Source: Pseudomonadota bacterium | GTDB lineage: Bacteria; Pseudomonadota; Gammaproteobacteria; Burkholderiales; Thiobacillaceae | Direction of reading: 5' to 3' | Assembly (NCBI GenBank): GCA_030653935.1 | Contig: JAURYL010000081.1 | Span: 1-34,561, forward strand | Length of the DNA stretch: 34,561 bases | Shown here: one piece after another, positions 23,956-31,579 of the stretch | Numbering within the stretch: the stretch's first letter is position 1 | Layout of the letters: each line of letters starts with the position of its first letter | The notes under the pieces: model-generated | Seen by the model: the letters and a program-made list of their open reading frames with translations, nothing else | Database searches by the model: none | Told to the model about the DNA's origin: nothing | Position numbers and translations under genes: made by a program

Positions 23956-25295
23956 GACGTAGTTGCCTGCTCCGCTTGTTGTGCAGCCTTCTTGACCAAG
24001 TCGCCAACGGCACGTTCAAAGCCCGCCTTGGCGCCCCACTTTGCGAGGTCTGGATAATTCCGGCGGCGTATATCCAGCACCTGGCGGATCAATTCCGGGT
24101 TCAGGTCGGACTCGATGGCCACCTGTTCCAGCAGGTCGTCTTCCGGGTGGTTCAAAAGATCTTGTTTATCGGGCATGGCGATGGCCCTCCCATGTTTCGC
24201 GGCAATGCCGCATGCCAGATCGTTTTGGTAGTCGAATTCTCGCGACCACTCCTGCTGAATGTAAAGCAACTCTTCGTCGCCGATGAGGGGCAGCCCTACC
24301 TTTATTTCCAGGGCCAGCAGCTTGTCCAGGATTTCCTGGCGCGCCGCAGGCAGGAAGGGGCCAGGACCGAGCAGCCTGTTTCGCTTGACCTCGCTGCGAT
24401 AGCCCGGCTTGTCACGCAGGGTGATCAACCAGTCGCGAAATTCGACCAAGGGCTGCAATTGTTCCTCGCCCGAGCGGATGAAGCCTTGTAACGATTTGTC
24501 TTCCTTGACCACAGTACAGGTCCAGCAGCCGAAGCGGCTGCCACCACAGGAAGGGGTATTCAGGTCGAAGATCACCGGGCACTCGCCACCACTTGCCTGC
24601 CGGTAAAGAGAGAAGAGAAAACCATGATCGCTGCCCCAGGGGCAGGGATGGGTGGTCAGATATTCCCAGACATCCTCGGTGGTCCAGTCCGCGATGGGGG
24701 TGGACACCAAGGCATTGGGAATTTCGTGGTGGGGGTTCAGTCCGCGACTGTTGATGTCACGCGCTTGCATGGTGCGACCACGTTGGGCGCTTTCGGCGAG
24801 GCGGGTGCCCAGCAGCAGGATGACGCTGCCATGCTGCCGGGTGATGTTTTCGATGGCTCGCCGAGAGGGTTTGATCTTCATGTTGCTGGTACACCAGCGG
24901 AACCAGCGAGAAGGCGGGGGATAGCCCCTGCCGATGAGTTTGCCCCAATAGCTTTCTTCCGGCGTCGGCCTGACCAGTTCCGTGACCAGAGGTAGCCCGA
25001 GTGCCAGGACTGACTGGTGTATGCGGTCAATTGTGGCGGAGACAAAGGCGGCCACATTCGGTGCTTCCACCTGGGTGTCGGAAGACAGCACCACGACCTG
25101 CTTGGTAGCGCGTTCTCTTAACCCCAGCAGCATGTTGAAGACGAGCTGCAGCAGTGCCGTGGAATCTTTGCCACCGGAAAAGGCAATCACCCAAGGCCGG
25201 TTGTCGGCGAAATACAGTGATTCCAGTTGAGTAATTGCTGCGTCCGCCAAGGACTGGCTAGTGGCTGGTGTGGCGTTTGCTGGCAGACTGGTCAT
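23952..25295 (-). CDS. dndC: DNA phosphorothioation protein DndC
   Basis: A 447-residue PAPS-reductase-like protein. The PP-loop SGGKDSTALLQ lies at 40-50; further landmarks are VLSSDTQVEAP, RWCTSNMKIKPSRRAI (C135), ADWTTEDVWEYL, and a cysteine cluster C239, C250, C257 and C260 (PSCGGSRFGCWTC) that should hold the 4Fe-4S cluster. DndC activates the DNA backbone with ATP and receives sulfur from a cysteine desulfurase. No dndA is nearby, so a chromosomal IscS may serve. GGAGG lies seven bases before the ATG. It is the first gene of the five-gene operon. Confidence 0.92.
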   Translation of the reverse strand: MTSLPANATPATSQSLADAAITQLESLYFADNRPWVIAFSGGKDSTALLQLVFNMLLGLRERATKQVVVLSSDTQVEAPNVAAFVSATIDRIHQSVLALGLPLVTELVRPTPEESYWGKLIGRGYPPPSRWFRWCTSNMKIKPSRRAIENITRQHGSVILLLGTRLAESAQRGRTMQARDINSRGLNPHHEIPNALVSTPIADWTTEDVWEYLTTHPCPWGSDHGFLFSLYRQASGGECPVIFDLNTPSCGGSRFGCWTCTVVKEDKSLQGFIRSGEEQLQPLVEFRDWLITLRDKPGYRSEVKRNRLLGPGPFLPAARQEILDKLLALEIKVGLPLIGDEELLYIQQEWSREFDYQNDLACGIAAKHGRAIAMPDKQDLLNHPEDDLLEQVAIESDLNPELIRQVLDIRRRNYPDLAKWGAKAGFERAVGDLVKKAAQQAEQATTS

Positions 25296-25312
25296 GTCTG
25301 GCCTCCCGATAT

Positions 25313-25349
25313 AAAGAAAAAGGCGCCGAACTTAAAGCTGCTCGGCGCC
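25313..25349 (-). terminator. Rho-independent terminator after ahcY
   Basis: On the minus strand, an eight-base stem GGCGCCGA/TCGGCGCC with a twelve-base loop followed by TTTTTCTTT. It lies 20 nt past the ahcY stop codon. The T-run ends only about six bases before the ribosome binding site of dndC, which leaves almost no room for a promoter between the two. Confidence 0.88.
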
Positions 25350-25369
25350 CACGACATACAAGAGGTTGC

Positions 25370-26797
25370 TTAGTAGCGGTAGTGCTCCGCCTTGTAAGGC
25401 CCGGTCTTGGGCACGCCGATGTAGGCGGCTTGCTGGTCGGTCAGTTCGCTCAGTTGCGCGTTGAGTTTCTTCAATTGCAGGCGCGCGACCTTTTCGTCCA
25501 GGTGTTTCGGCAGGGTGTAGACGCCGACCGGGTAACGCTCCGGATGCAGGAACAGTTCGATCTGGGCGATGGTCTGGTTGGCGAAGCTGGAGGACATCAC
25601 GTAGGACGGGTGGCCGGTGGCGCAGCCGAGGTTCACCAGGCGGCCTTGGGCCAGCAGGATGATGCGGTGGCTGGGTTTGCCATCAACCTCGGGGAAGATG
25701 ACATGGTCGACCTGGGGCTTGATTTCTTCCCACTCGTACTTTTCGATGCCGGCGACGTCGATTTCGTTGTCGAAGTGGCCGATGTTGCAGACGATGGCCT
25801 GGTCTTTCATCTTCGCCATGTGGTCATGGGTGATGACGTGGTAGTTGCCGGTGGCGGTGACGCAGATGTCGGCCTTGTCGGCGGCGTAATCCATGGTGAC
25901 CACACGGTAGCCTTCCATCGCGGCCTGCAGGGCGCAGATCGGGTCGACCTCGGTGACCCAGACCTGGGCGGAGAGGGCGCGCAGGGCCTGGCAAGAGCCC
26001 TTGCCGACGTCGCCGTAGCCACAGACCAGCGCGACCTTGCCGGCGATCATCACGTCGGTGGCGCGCTTGATGCCGTCCACCAGCGATTCGCGGCAGCCGT
26101 AGAGGTTGTCGAACTTGGACTTGGTGACGGAATCGTTGACGTTGATGCCGGGGAACTTGAGTTCGCCGCGCTCGTGCATCTGATACAGGCGATGCACGCC
26201 GGTGGTGGTTTCCTCGGTCACGCCCCTGATCTGGGCGAGGCGGGTGGAATACCAGGTCGGGTCCGTCGCTACCTTGGCCTTGATGGCGGCGTAGAGGATG
26301 GTTTCTTCCTCGCTGGTCGGCTGGGCGACAACGCTGATGTCCTTTTCGGCGCGGGCACCCAGGTGCAGCAGCAGGGTGGCGTCGCCACCGTCGTCGAGGA
26401 TCATGTTGGAGTAACCACCGTCCGGCCACTCGAAGATGCGGTGGGTGTAATCCCAATATTCGGTGAGCGACTCGCCCTTCACGGCATAGACCGGGATGTT
26501 CATGGCGGCGATGGCGGCGGCGGCGTGATCCTGGGTGGAGAAGATGTTGCACGAGGCCCAGCGCACTTCGGCGCCCAGCGCGGTGAGGGTTTCGATCAGC
26601 ACGGCGGTCTGGATGGTCATGTGCAGCGAGCCGGTGATGCGCGCGCCTTTCAGCGGCTGGCTGGCGGCGTATTCCTCGCGGATGGACATGAGACCGGGCA
26701 TTTCCGTCTCGGCGATGCGGATTTCCTTGCGACCCCAGGCGGCCAGGGCCATGTCGGCGACTTTGTAGTCGGTAAAGTTTGTAGCCACAGCGTTCAT
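25370..26797 (-). CDS. ahcY: Adenosylhomocysteinase
   Basis: A 475-residue NAD-dependent hydrolase that splits S-adenosylhomocysteine into adenosine and homocysteine, removing the inhibitor of methyltransferases. Landmarks are [32 protein letters not shown], the NAD-binding [16 protein letters not shown], and the C-terminal EHYRY. Length fits the proteobacterial type with the extra insertion. ATG 26797 has AAGGAG about six bases upstream; the frame continues upstream without similarity. An SAH riboswitch precedes it. The 3' 260 bp are duplicated at 18043-18305. ArsM, DNA methylases and MetK-dependent reactions all feed this enzyme. Confidence 0.96.
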   Translation of the reverse strand: MNAVATNFTDYKVADMALAAWGRKEIRIAETEMPGLMSIREEYAASQPLKGARITGSLHMTIQTAVLIETLTALGAEVRWASCNIFSTQDHAAAAIAAMNIPVYAVKGESLTEYWDYTHRIFEWPDGGYSNMILDDGGDATLLLHLGARAEKDISVVAQPTSEEETILYAAIKAKVATDPTWYSTRLAQIRGVTEETTTGVHRLYQMHERGELKFPGINVNDSVTKSKFDNLYGCRESLVDGIKRATDVMIAGKVALVCGYGDVGKGSCQALRALSAQVWVTEVDPICALQAAMEGYRVVTMDYAADKADICVTATGNYHVITHDHMAKMKDQAIVCNIGHFDNEIDVAGIEKYEWEEIKPQVDHVIFPEVDGKPSHRIILLAQGRLVNLGCATGHPSYVMSSSFANQTIAQIELFLHPERYPVGVYTLPKHLDEKVARLQLKKLNAQLSELTDQQAAYIGVPKTGPYKAEHYRY

Positions 26798-26879
26798 GCG
26801 AACTCCTTGAACTTGCGGCCGGGAGAGGGGGCAAATGAGTGCGTACTCACCTGGCGCGCCCGTGCCCGGCACAGGTTGA

Positions 26880-26940
26880 ACAGGTGAGCGCAGTTTTGAA
26901 CCGAGCCTGACGGAAAACCGTTGCAGCGCTCCTCGGTGGG
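26880..26940 (-). promoter_or_regulatory. SAH riboswitch upstream of ahcY
   Basis: On the minus strand the leader has CCGAGGAGCGCTGCAACGG, a small hairpin ACGG-TTTT-CCGT (26910-26921), then CAGGCTCGG (26901-26909), and finally TGCGCTCACC (26882-26891). CCGAG pairs with CTCGG, and GAGCGC can pair with GCGCTC to give the pseudoknot. This is the conserved core of the SAH riboswitch, which switches on ahcY when S-adenosylhomocysteine accumulates. It ends about 85 nt before the start codon. Confidence 0.93.
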
Positions 26941-26980
26941 GCGGGATTATCCCGACTCCCGCGTGGATCGCAAAGCGGGT

Positions 26981-27274
26981 TCAGCCGGGGTCGCGCAGTT
27001 CACGCGTATGCCACACCCGGATCACCACCGGCCGTCCCAGTTCATCCAGACGATAGCGAAGCACATAGGCTCCAGCGCCAAAGGCGGCAAAGATTTCCCG
27101 CCGGTTGCGATCCGGCATCGGCCGCCCGATTTCGGGGAACAATTCCAGTTGGCGTGCCGCGACCTGAATGCAGCGCAGGGCGTTGCGGGCGGCATTGGCA
27201 TTTTTCTCGGCGAGAAAGTCGTGCAGGCGCTCGACATCCGCCAGTGCCTCGGGCAGTCAGGCTACCTGGGGCAT
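26981..27274 (-). pseudogene. ParE/RelE-type toxin gene interrupted by a stop at codon 6
   Basis: From ATG 27274 the frame reads MPQVA, then TGA (27257-27259), then LPEALADVERLHDFLAEKNA and onward through ELFPEIGRPMPDRNRREIFA and YVLRYRLDELGRPVVIRVWHTRE to a TGA at 26981-26983. This is a complete RelE/ParE-fold toxin of 97 codons in which the usual early Trp (TGG) has become TGA. The frame is otherwise intact, so the loss looks recent. No ATG, GTG or TTG follows closely enough to restore a full protein. It overlaps the antitoxin gene by 13 nt, the normal arrangement of a type II pair. Confidence 0.82.
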
Positions 27275-27534
27275 GGCACGCGCTGGCCTTCGGCGAGTTG
27301 ATCGAGCCAGGCCATCACGCGCTCTTGCTCGATCGCCTGCCCTTCGGCCTGGTAATGCGCCCAGCGCGCCTCGTCTTCCCGGCGTTCTAGTTCGGCCGCC
27401 TCTTCCCGCGCCAAATATTCCAGCAGGGCCGTCTTGATGACCCAATGCGGCGCGCGGTCCTTGGTATGAGCCAGTGATTTGAGGCGGTCGCGGGTGGCGT
27501 CGTCGAGTTTGAGGCCGAGCGTGGTGGTCGTCAT
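27262..27534 (-). CDS. Ribbon-helix-helix antitoxin (CopG family)
   Basis: A 90-residue protein: TTTTLGLKLDDATRDRLKSLA is the ribbon-helix part, HWVIKTALLEYLAREEAAEL the second helix, and the rest an acidic and Trp-containing tail for toxin binding. It belongs with the adjacent ParE-like gene, which is broken, so this antitoxin may persist without its toxin or act on other toxins. The gene looks intact. Confidence 0.83.
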   Translation of the reverse strand: MTTTTLGLKLDDATRDRLKSLAHTKDRAPHWVIKTALLEYLAREEAAELERREDEARWAHYQAEGQAIEQERVMAWLDQLAEGQRVPCPR

Positions 27535-27661
27535 GGCAACTCCGGTGGCGATAAGTGCAACCGGATTATGGGGTTCGGCCGGGAGGCGAACAAGCGCGTG
27601 AGCGCAGAGTAATCGGCCCGCAGCCGCAAATCGCGCCGAAGAAACACCGCCGATTCACTCC

Positions 27662-27720
27662 TGTAGCGCCGGCATCCTTGCCGGCGTCTTTAAAACAGCC
27701 GGCTGGAAGCCGGCGCTACA
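27662..27720. repeat. REP-like palindromic element, copy 7
   Basis: TGTAGCGCCGGCATCCTTGCCGGC, then GTCTTTAAAACA, then GCCGGCTGGAAGCCGGC and GCTACA; nearly identical to copy 2. The roughly 300-base stretch 27535-27840 holds this element and the terminator at 27792-27818, and no gene that I can recognise. Confidence 0.9.
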
Positions 27721-27791
27721 GGGGTGCGAAATGCCTCAGTAGAACCAATGGCTTGCAAGGTGTTTCTTGGGAGGGCCAGGGCCGGGAACCC

Positions 27792-27818
27792 AACAAAAAG
27801 CCCGGCCGAGGCCGGGCT
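27792..27818 (-). terminator. Rho-independent terminator of the outer-membrane protein gene
   Basis: On the minus strand, a nine-base perfect stem AGCCCGGCC/GGCCGGGCT with a two-base loop as drawn (some closing pairs must open), followed by TTTTTGTT. It lies 22 nt beyond the stop codon of the beta-barrel gene. Confidence 0.9.
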
Positions 27819-27840
27819 GCGTGCGAGGGGTGTGTTGCGT

Positions 27841-28482
27841 TTAGAAGTGGAATACGGCGCCAAGTGAATACAGATCGACGTCGTGTTTATTGAAGTTGTT
27901 TCCGCCGCCAACATCCTGGAAGCGGTCCCATTCGGCCCGCAGGCCCATCTGCTTGCTGATCTGCCAGTTCACGCCGAGGCCGTAGGCCAAGTCGGTGCCA
28001 TCGTCGCTGGCGTTGGCCGAGGCCAGCGTAGTCGACGCGGTTGCTTCGAGGTTCCAGGCGAAAACGCCCGCCTTGGCGAAGACGGCAAACGTCTCGTTTA
28101 CCGGTAGGGTGCCCACGGCGGAAAGCAGGAAACCATCCCCATCCGTTTTCGAGCGATAGGGGCTTCCCGCCAGAGTGGCGTAGGTGGCATTGCCGGTGAA
28201 TGAACCCAGATTCACATAGGCTGCCTCGACTGCGAAATTCTTGTTCACTTGGTAACCGCCGAACAGCTTCCAGCCGGTGTCCGAGTCGTCCACCGAAGCC
28301 ACGACGCCGGTCGCACCGAGCGCTTCCAGATCGGATTTGAGTTGGCCCGCGTCGGAGTCAACCGTGGATTGCCCCAGAGACACCCCGGCATACCAGCCGC
28401 TATCTGCGGCCATCGCCGCAACAGAACTGCCGGCCAGCAGCAGGGTGGCGAGGCTTGAAACGATCAGTTTGGTACGAAGCAT
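27841..28482 (-). CDS. Outer-membrane beta-barrel protein (OmpA-like/OmpW-like fold)
   Basis: A 213-residue protein with a signal peptide ending SSVAAMAA (about residue 25) and a small beta-barrel made of alternating strands, such as GWYAGVSLGQSTVD, WKLFGGYQVNKNFAVEAAYVNLG, FAVFAKAGVFAWNLEA and YSLGAVFHF. The C-terminal Phe is the outer-membrane assembly signal. The family is that of the eight-stranded OmpA-type barrels; no peptidoglycan-binding domain follows. GGAG lies nine bases before the ATG. It is divergent from the XRE regulator across an AT-rich spacer and has a strong terminator. Confidence 0.85.
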   Translation of the reverse strand: MLRTKLIVSSLATLLLAGSSVAAMAADSGWYAGVSLGQSTVDSDAGQLKSDLEALGATGVVASVDDSDTGWKLFGGYQVNKNFAVEAAYVNLGSFTGNATYATLAGSPYRSKTDGDGFLLSAVGTLPVNETFAVFAKAGVFAWNLEATASTTLASANASDDGTDLAYGLGVNWQISKQMGLRAEWDRFQDVGGGNNFNKHDVDLYSLGAVFHF

Positions 28483-28626
28483 TTTCTTTCTCCCGATGAG
28501 TTGAACAAGGTTTGTCTTACGAATTTAGCCTGATAGGCGGTCTGATATTACTGTATTAGTAATTTTGTATGCGTAACTAATGGTATTGTTTTTGCGAAAA
28601 ACGTAAGTAGTTTGCATATTCGCCGC
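28483..28626. promoter_or_regulatory. Divergent promoter region with candidate operators
   Basis: The 144-base spacer between the barrel gene and the XRE gene is much richer in A/T than the surroundings. It holds a perfect inverted repeat TTACTGTATTAGTAA (28548-28562) and a near-palindrome TTTTTGCGAAAAA (about 28589-28601). These are candidate binding sites for the adjacent regulator, shared by both promoters. Confidence 0.5.
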
Positions 28627-28968
28627 ATGAATATCGGCGGCACGATCAAGGCTCTGCGAGAACTACGTGGCTGGTCCCAGGAAGAGTTGGGCTGGCGCGT
28701 GAGTTCGTCGTCAGCAAACATTTCCCGCATCGAAACGGGTAAGCACGGCCCCGGGCCTGATGTCCTCGGAGCCTTGGCCAAGGCTTTCGAGCTCAAGGTC
28801 TATGAACTGTTCGCTTTGGCCGAGGGCGAACCACTGCACCTGGTTGCCCGTCTCCCTGACCAAGCCGAGGAAATGCTGCTCCAGTCCTTCCGGGCGATGA
28901 GCGAGGAACGACGCTTACTGCTTCTGCAGGTGGGTGCCCAGTTTGCGCAGCCAGGCCAGGCTAAGTAG
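28627..28968 (+). CDS. XRE-family HTH transcriptional regulator
   Basis: A 113-residue protein. Residues about 3-58 form a Cro/C1-type helix-turn-helix (IKALRELRGWSQEELGWRVSSSSANISRIETGKHGPGPDVLGALAKAF), followed by a short helical tail. It could repress itself and the divergent outer-membrane barrel gene. ATG 28627 is chosen; an upstream TTG at 28612 is in frame but has nothing to support it. A REP element follows the stop. Confidence 0.85.
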   Translation: MNIGGTIKALRELRGWSQEELGWRVSSSSANISRIETGKHGPGPDVLGALAKAFELKVYELFALAEGEPLHLVARLPDQAEEMLLQSFRAMSEERRLLLLQVGAQFAQPGQAK

Positions 28969-28980
28969 GAAGGTGTTCCC

Positions 28981-29066
28981 TGTAGCGCCGGCTGATAAAG
29001 CCCCTGCCCTTCGGTAATCCTTGCCGGCGGGGTATAAAAAACGCCGGCAAGGATGCCGGCGCTACA
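28981..29066. repeat. REP-like palindromic element, copy 8 (long variant)
   Basis: TGTAGCGCCGGC head, an extra segment (TGATAAAGCCCCTGCCCTTC and following bases) and two inverted ATCCTTGCCGGCG arms around GGGTATAAAAAAC, ending GCCGGCGCTACA. It is longer than the other copies because of the inserted segment. Confidence 0.82.
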
Positions 29067-29107
29067 GTAGGGATTCGATTTTCAGCTGCGGGCCGCTGAC
29101 TTCGCTT

Positions 29108-29689
29108 TCAAGCCACGTCAGTCCCCGCGTACAACTCGGCAATCGGCAGCGCCACGCCGACGCCGGCGAATTCCACCGTGTCGCCGGGTTCATAGGTGAT
29201 GTAGAGCCAACCGCTTATTTGGCTAATCTCACCTTGGCGGCGGTAGATCTCGACCTGTTGCGTGTCCTGGCTGACCAGGGCGTATTCCTGGAGCGCGGGC
29301 AGGCTACGATAGGCGTGCAGTTTTTCGCGCCGGTCGGTGGCCTCCGTGCTGGGCGAAATGACTTCGATCACCAGCAACGGGTCATTCACCACCTGGGATT
29401 CGTTGGCGGCGCGGGCCTGTTCGGAACAAGTGACCATTACATCCGGGTAGTAATAGGCGCTGTCACGGGCGATGTGGAGTTTCACGTCACTCATGAAGAC
29501 CTGGCAGGGTTTGCCGCGAAAGGCCGCCATCAATGCGACGGCGAGGTTGCCGGCGATGCGGTTGTGCCGCTGGCTAACACCGTTCAGGGTGAATACCTCA
29601 CCTCCCACAAACTCGTGGCGGATCGGGCTGGCCTCCTCGAAAGCCAGATATTCAGCCTCGGTCAGCAGCTGGCGTGGGGCGGAGGGCAT
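29108..29689 (-). CDS. Uma2-family (DUF820) putative endonuclease
   Basis: A 193-residue protein of the Uma2/DUF820 family with a PD-(D/E)XK-like fold: LTEAEYLAFEEASPIRHEFVGGEVFTL, YYPDVMVTC (catalytic Asp), VIEVISPSTEATDRREKLHAY (Glu and Lys) and ALQEYALVSQD. Such genes are abundant in cyanobacteria and scattered in proteobacteria; no physiological role is settled. ATG 29689 fits the family start and lies 17 nt after a second Uma2 gene. Confidence 0.83.
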   Translation of the reverse strand: MPSAPRQLLTEAEYLAFEEASPIRHEFVGGEVFTLNGVSQRHNRIAGNLAVALMAAFRGKPCQVFMSDVKLHIARDSAYYYPDVMVTCSEQARAANESQVVNDPLLVIEVISPSTEATDRREKLHAYRSLPALQEYALVSQDTQQVEIYRRQGEISQISGWLYITYEPGDTVEFAGVGVALPIAELYAGTDVA

Positions 29690-29706
29690 GGCGTGCTCGT
29701 ACCCGC

Positions 29707-30180
29707 TCAGTGATTGAGCAGCGGCCTGGGGTCGAGGCCATATTCGGATTGCGCCCGCTCGCCCTCGGCACCGAAGAAGCGTGCCTCGCCTGTTTCCAGG
29801 ACGATCCACACTTCCCTGGCGCCCGCCCCCAGATAGAGGCGGGTCTTGAAGTGAAGCTCTTCCTCGGAGTTGGCGGGGGAACGCACCTCGACGCAGATTT
29901 CCGGTGCGCGTGGGTAGGGGGTTTCGTAGCCGTGGCGGTCGAAAAAGGCATCTGAACACCAGGCCACGTCGGCCACTTTCACGCCTTCGTAGCTGGCAAC
30001 CGAACACTCGATCAACGCCCGGCCACCAGGCAGTTTTTCCAACATGGCGAAGAGGACGCCTTGAAGCCGGCCATGCCGATTACTTGCTGGACTCATGACC
30101 ACGTTCCCCCATTTGTCGAGTTCGATCTTGTACGGCAGGTCTTTGAGCGACCTGTCCGCCAGTACTTCAGCCCATTGCAT
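29707..30180 (-). CDS. Uma2-family (DUF820) putative endonuclease, second gene
   Basis: A 157-residue Uma2-type protein: PYKIELDKWGNVVMSPASNRHG, VADVAWCSDAFF (Asp), APEICVEVRSPANSEEELHFKTRLYLGAGAREVW (Glu, with Lys in the next helix). It is shorter than the neighbouring family member and divergent from it, so this is not a simple recent duplication. GGAG lies about seven bases before ATG 30180; the frame runs on upstream into metK without support. It lies 47 nt from the metK stop. Confidence 0.8.
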   Translation of the reverse strand: MQWAEVLADRSLKDLPYKIELDKWGNVVMSPASNRHGRLQGVLFAMLEKLPGGRALIECSVASYEGVKVADVAWCSDAFFDRHGYETPYPRAPEICVEVRSPANSEEELHFKTRLYLGAGAREVWIVLETGEARFFGAEGERAQSEYGLDPRPLLNH

Positions 30181-30227
30181 GGTGGTCTCCTTTGCCCGTT
30201 GCCAGAGTTCGAGTGTAGTCGTTTGCT

Positions 30228-31421
<1,194 letters not shown>

Positions 31422-31440
31422 GTGTGGCTCCTGTGTGGTT

Positions 31441-31473
31441 CCCCGTTACTGGTCGGCGTGGCCGACTCCGGGG
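31441..31473 (-). promoter_or_regulatory. Nested hairpin in the metK leader
   Basis: An inner perfect stem GTCGGC-GTG-GCCGAC (31452-31466) is enclosed by CCCCG/CGGGG (31441-31445 and 31469-31473), about 20 nt upstream of the metK start on the minus strand. It does not match any SAM riboswitch class that I can recognise. It could be a regulatory leader structure. Confidence 0.5.
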
Positions 31474-31579
31474 ACAAGGAGCGGACGCTTTAGCTGAATT
31501 TGTATCCCGCCCGCAATTTGTCTTTGCATTGCTGCAATTAACTCGGCGGCTGCGATAATTCTACGCACTTGCACAATTT

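Noticed and set aside
18043-25376. Site-specific integrative element with att sites in ahcY
   Set aside because: The duplicated segment is long and diverged and no integrase or transposase gene is present, so homologous recombination is the better reading; an excised or lost integrase cannot be excluded.
25268-26887. A 539-codon open frame on the plus strand
   Set aside because: It is antisense to ahcY, which has clear motifs, a riboswitch, a ribosome binding site and a terminator.
26981-27274. Reading the in-frame TGA of the toxin as selenocysteine
   Set aside because: No bacterial SECIS-like hairpin was recognised just after the codon, and the family has Trp there, so a nonsense change is simpler.
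1-29066. The repeated palindromes as CRISPR repeats
   Set aside because: The copies are dispersed kilobases apart, each is itself palindromic, and there are no regularly spaced spacers or cas genes.
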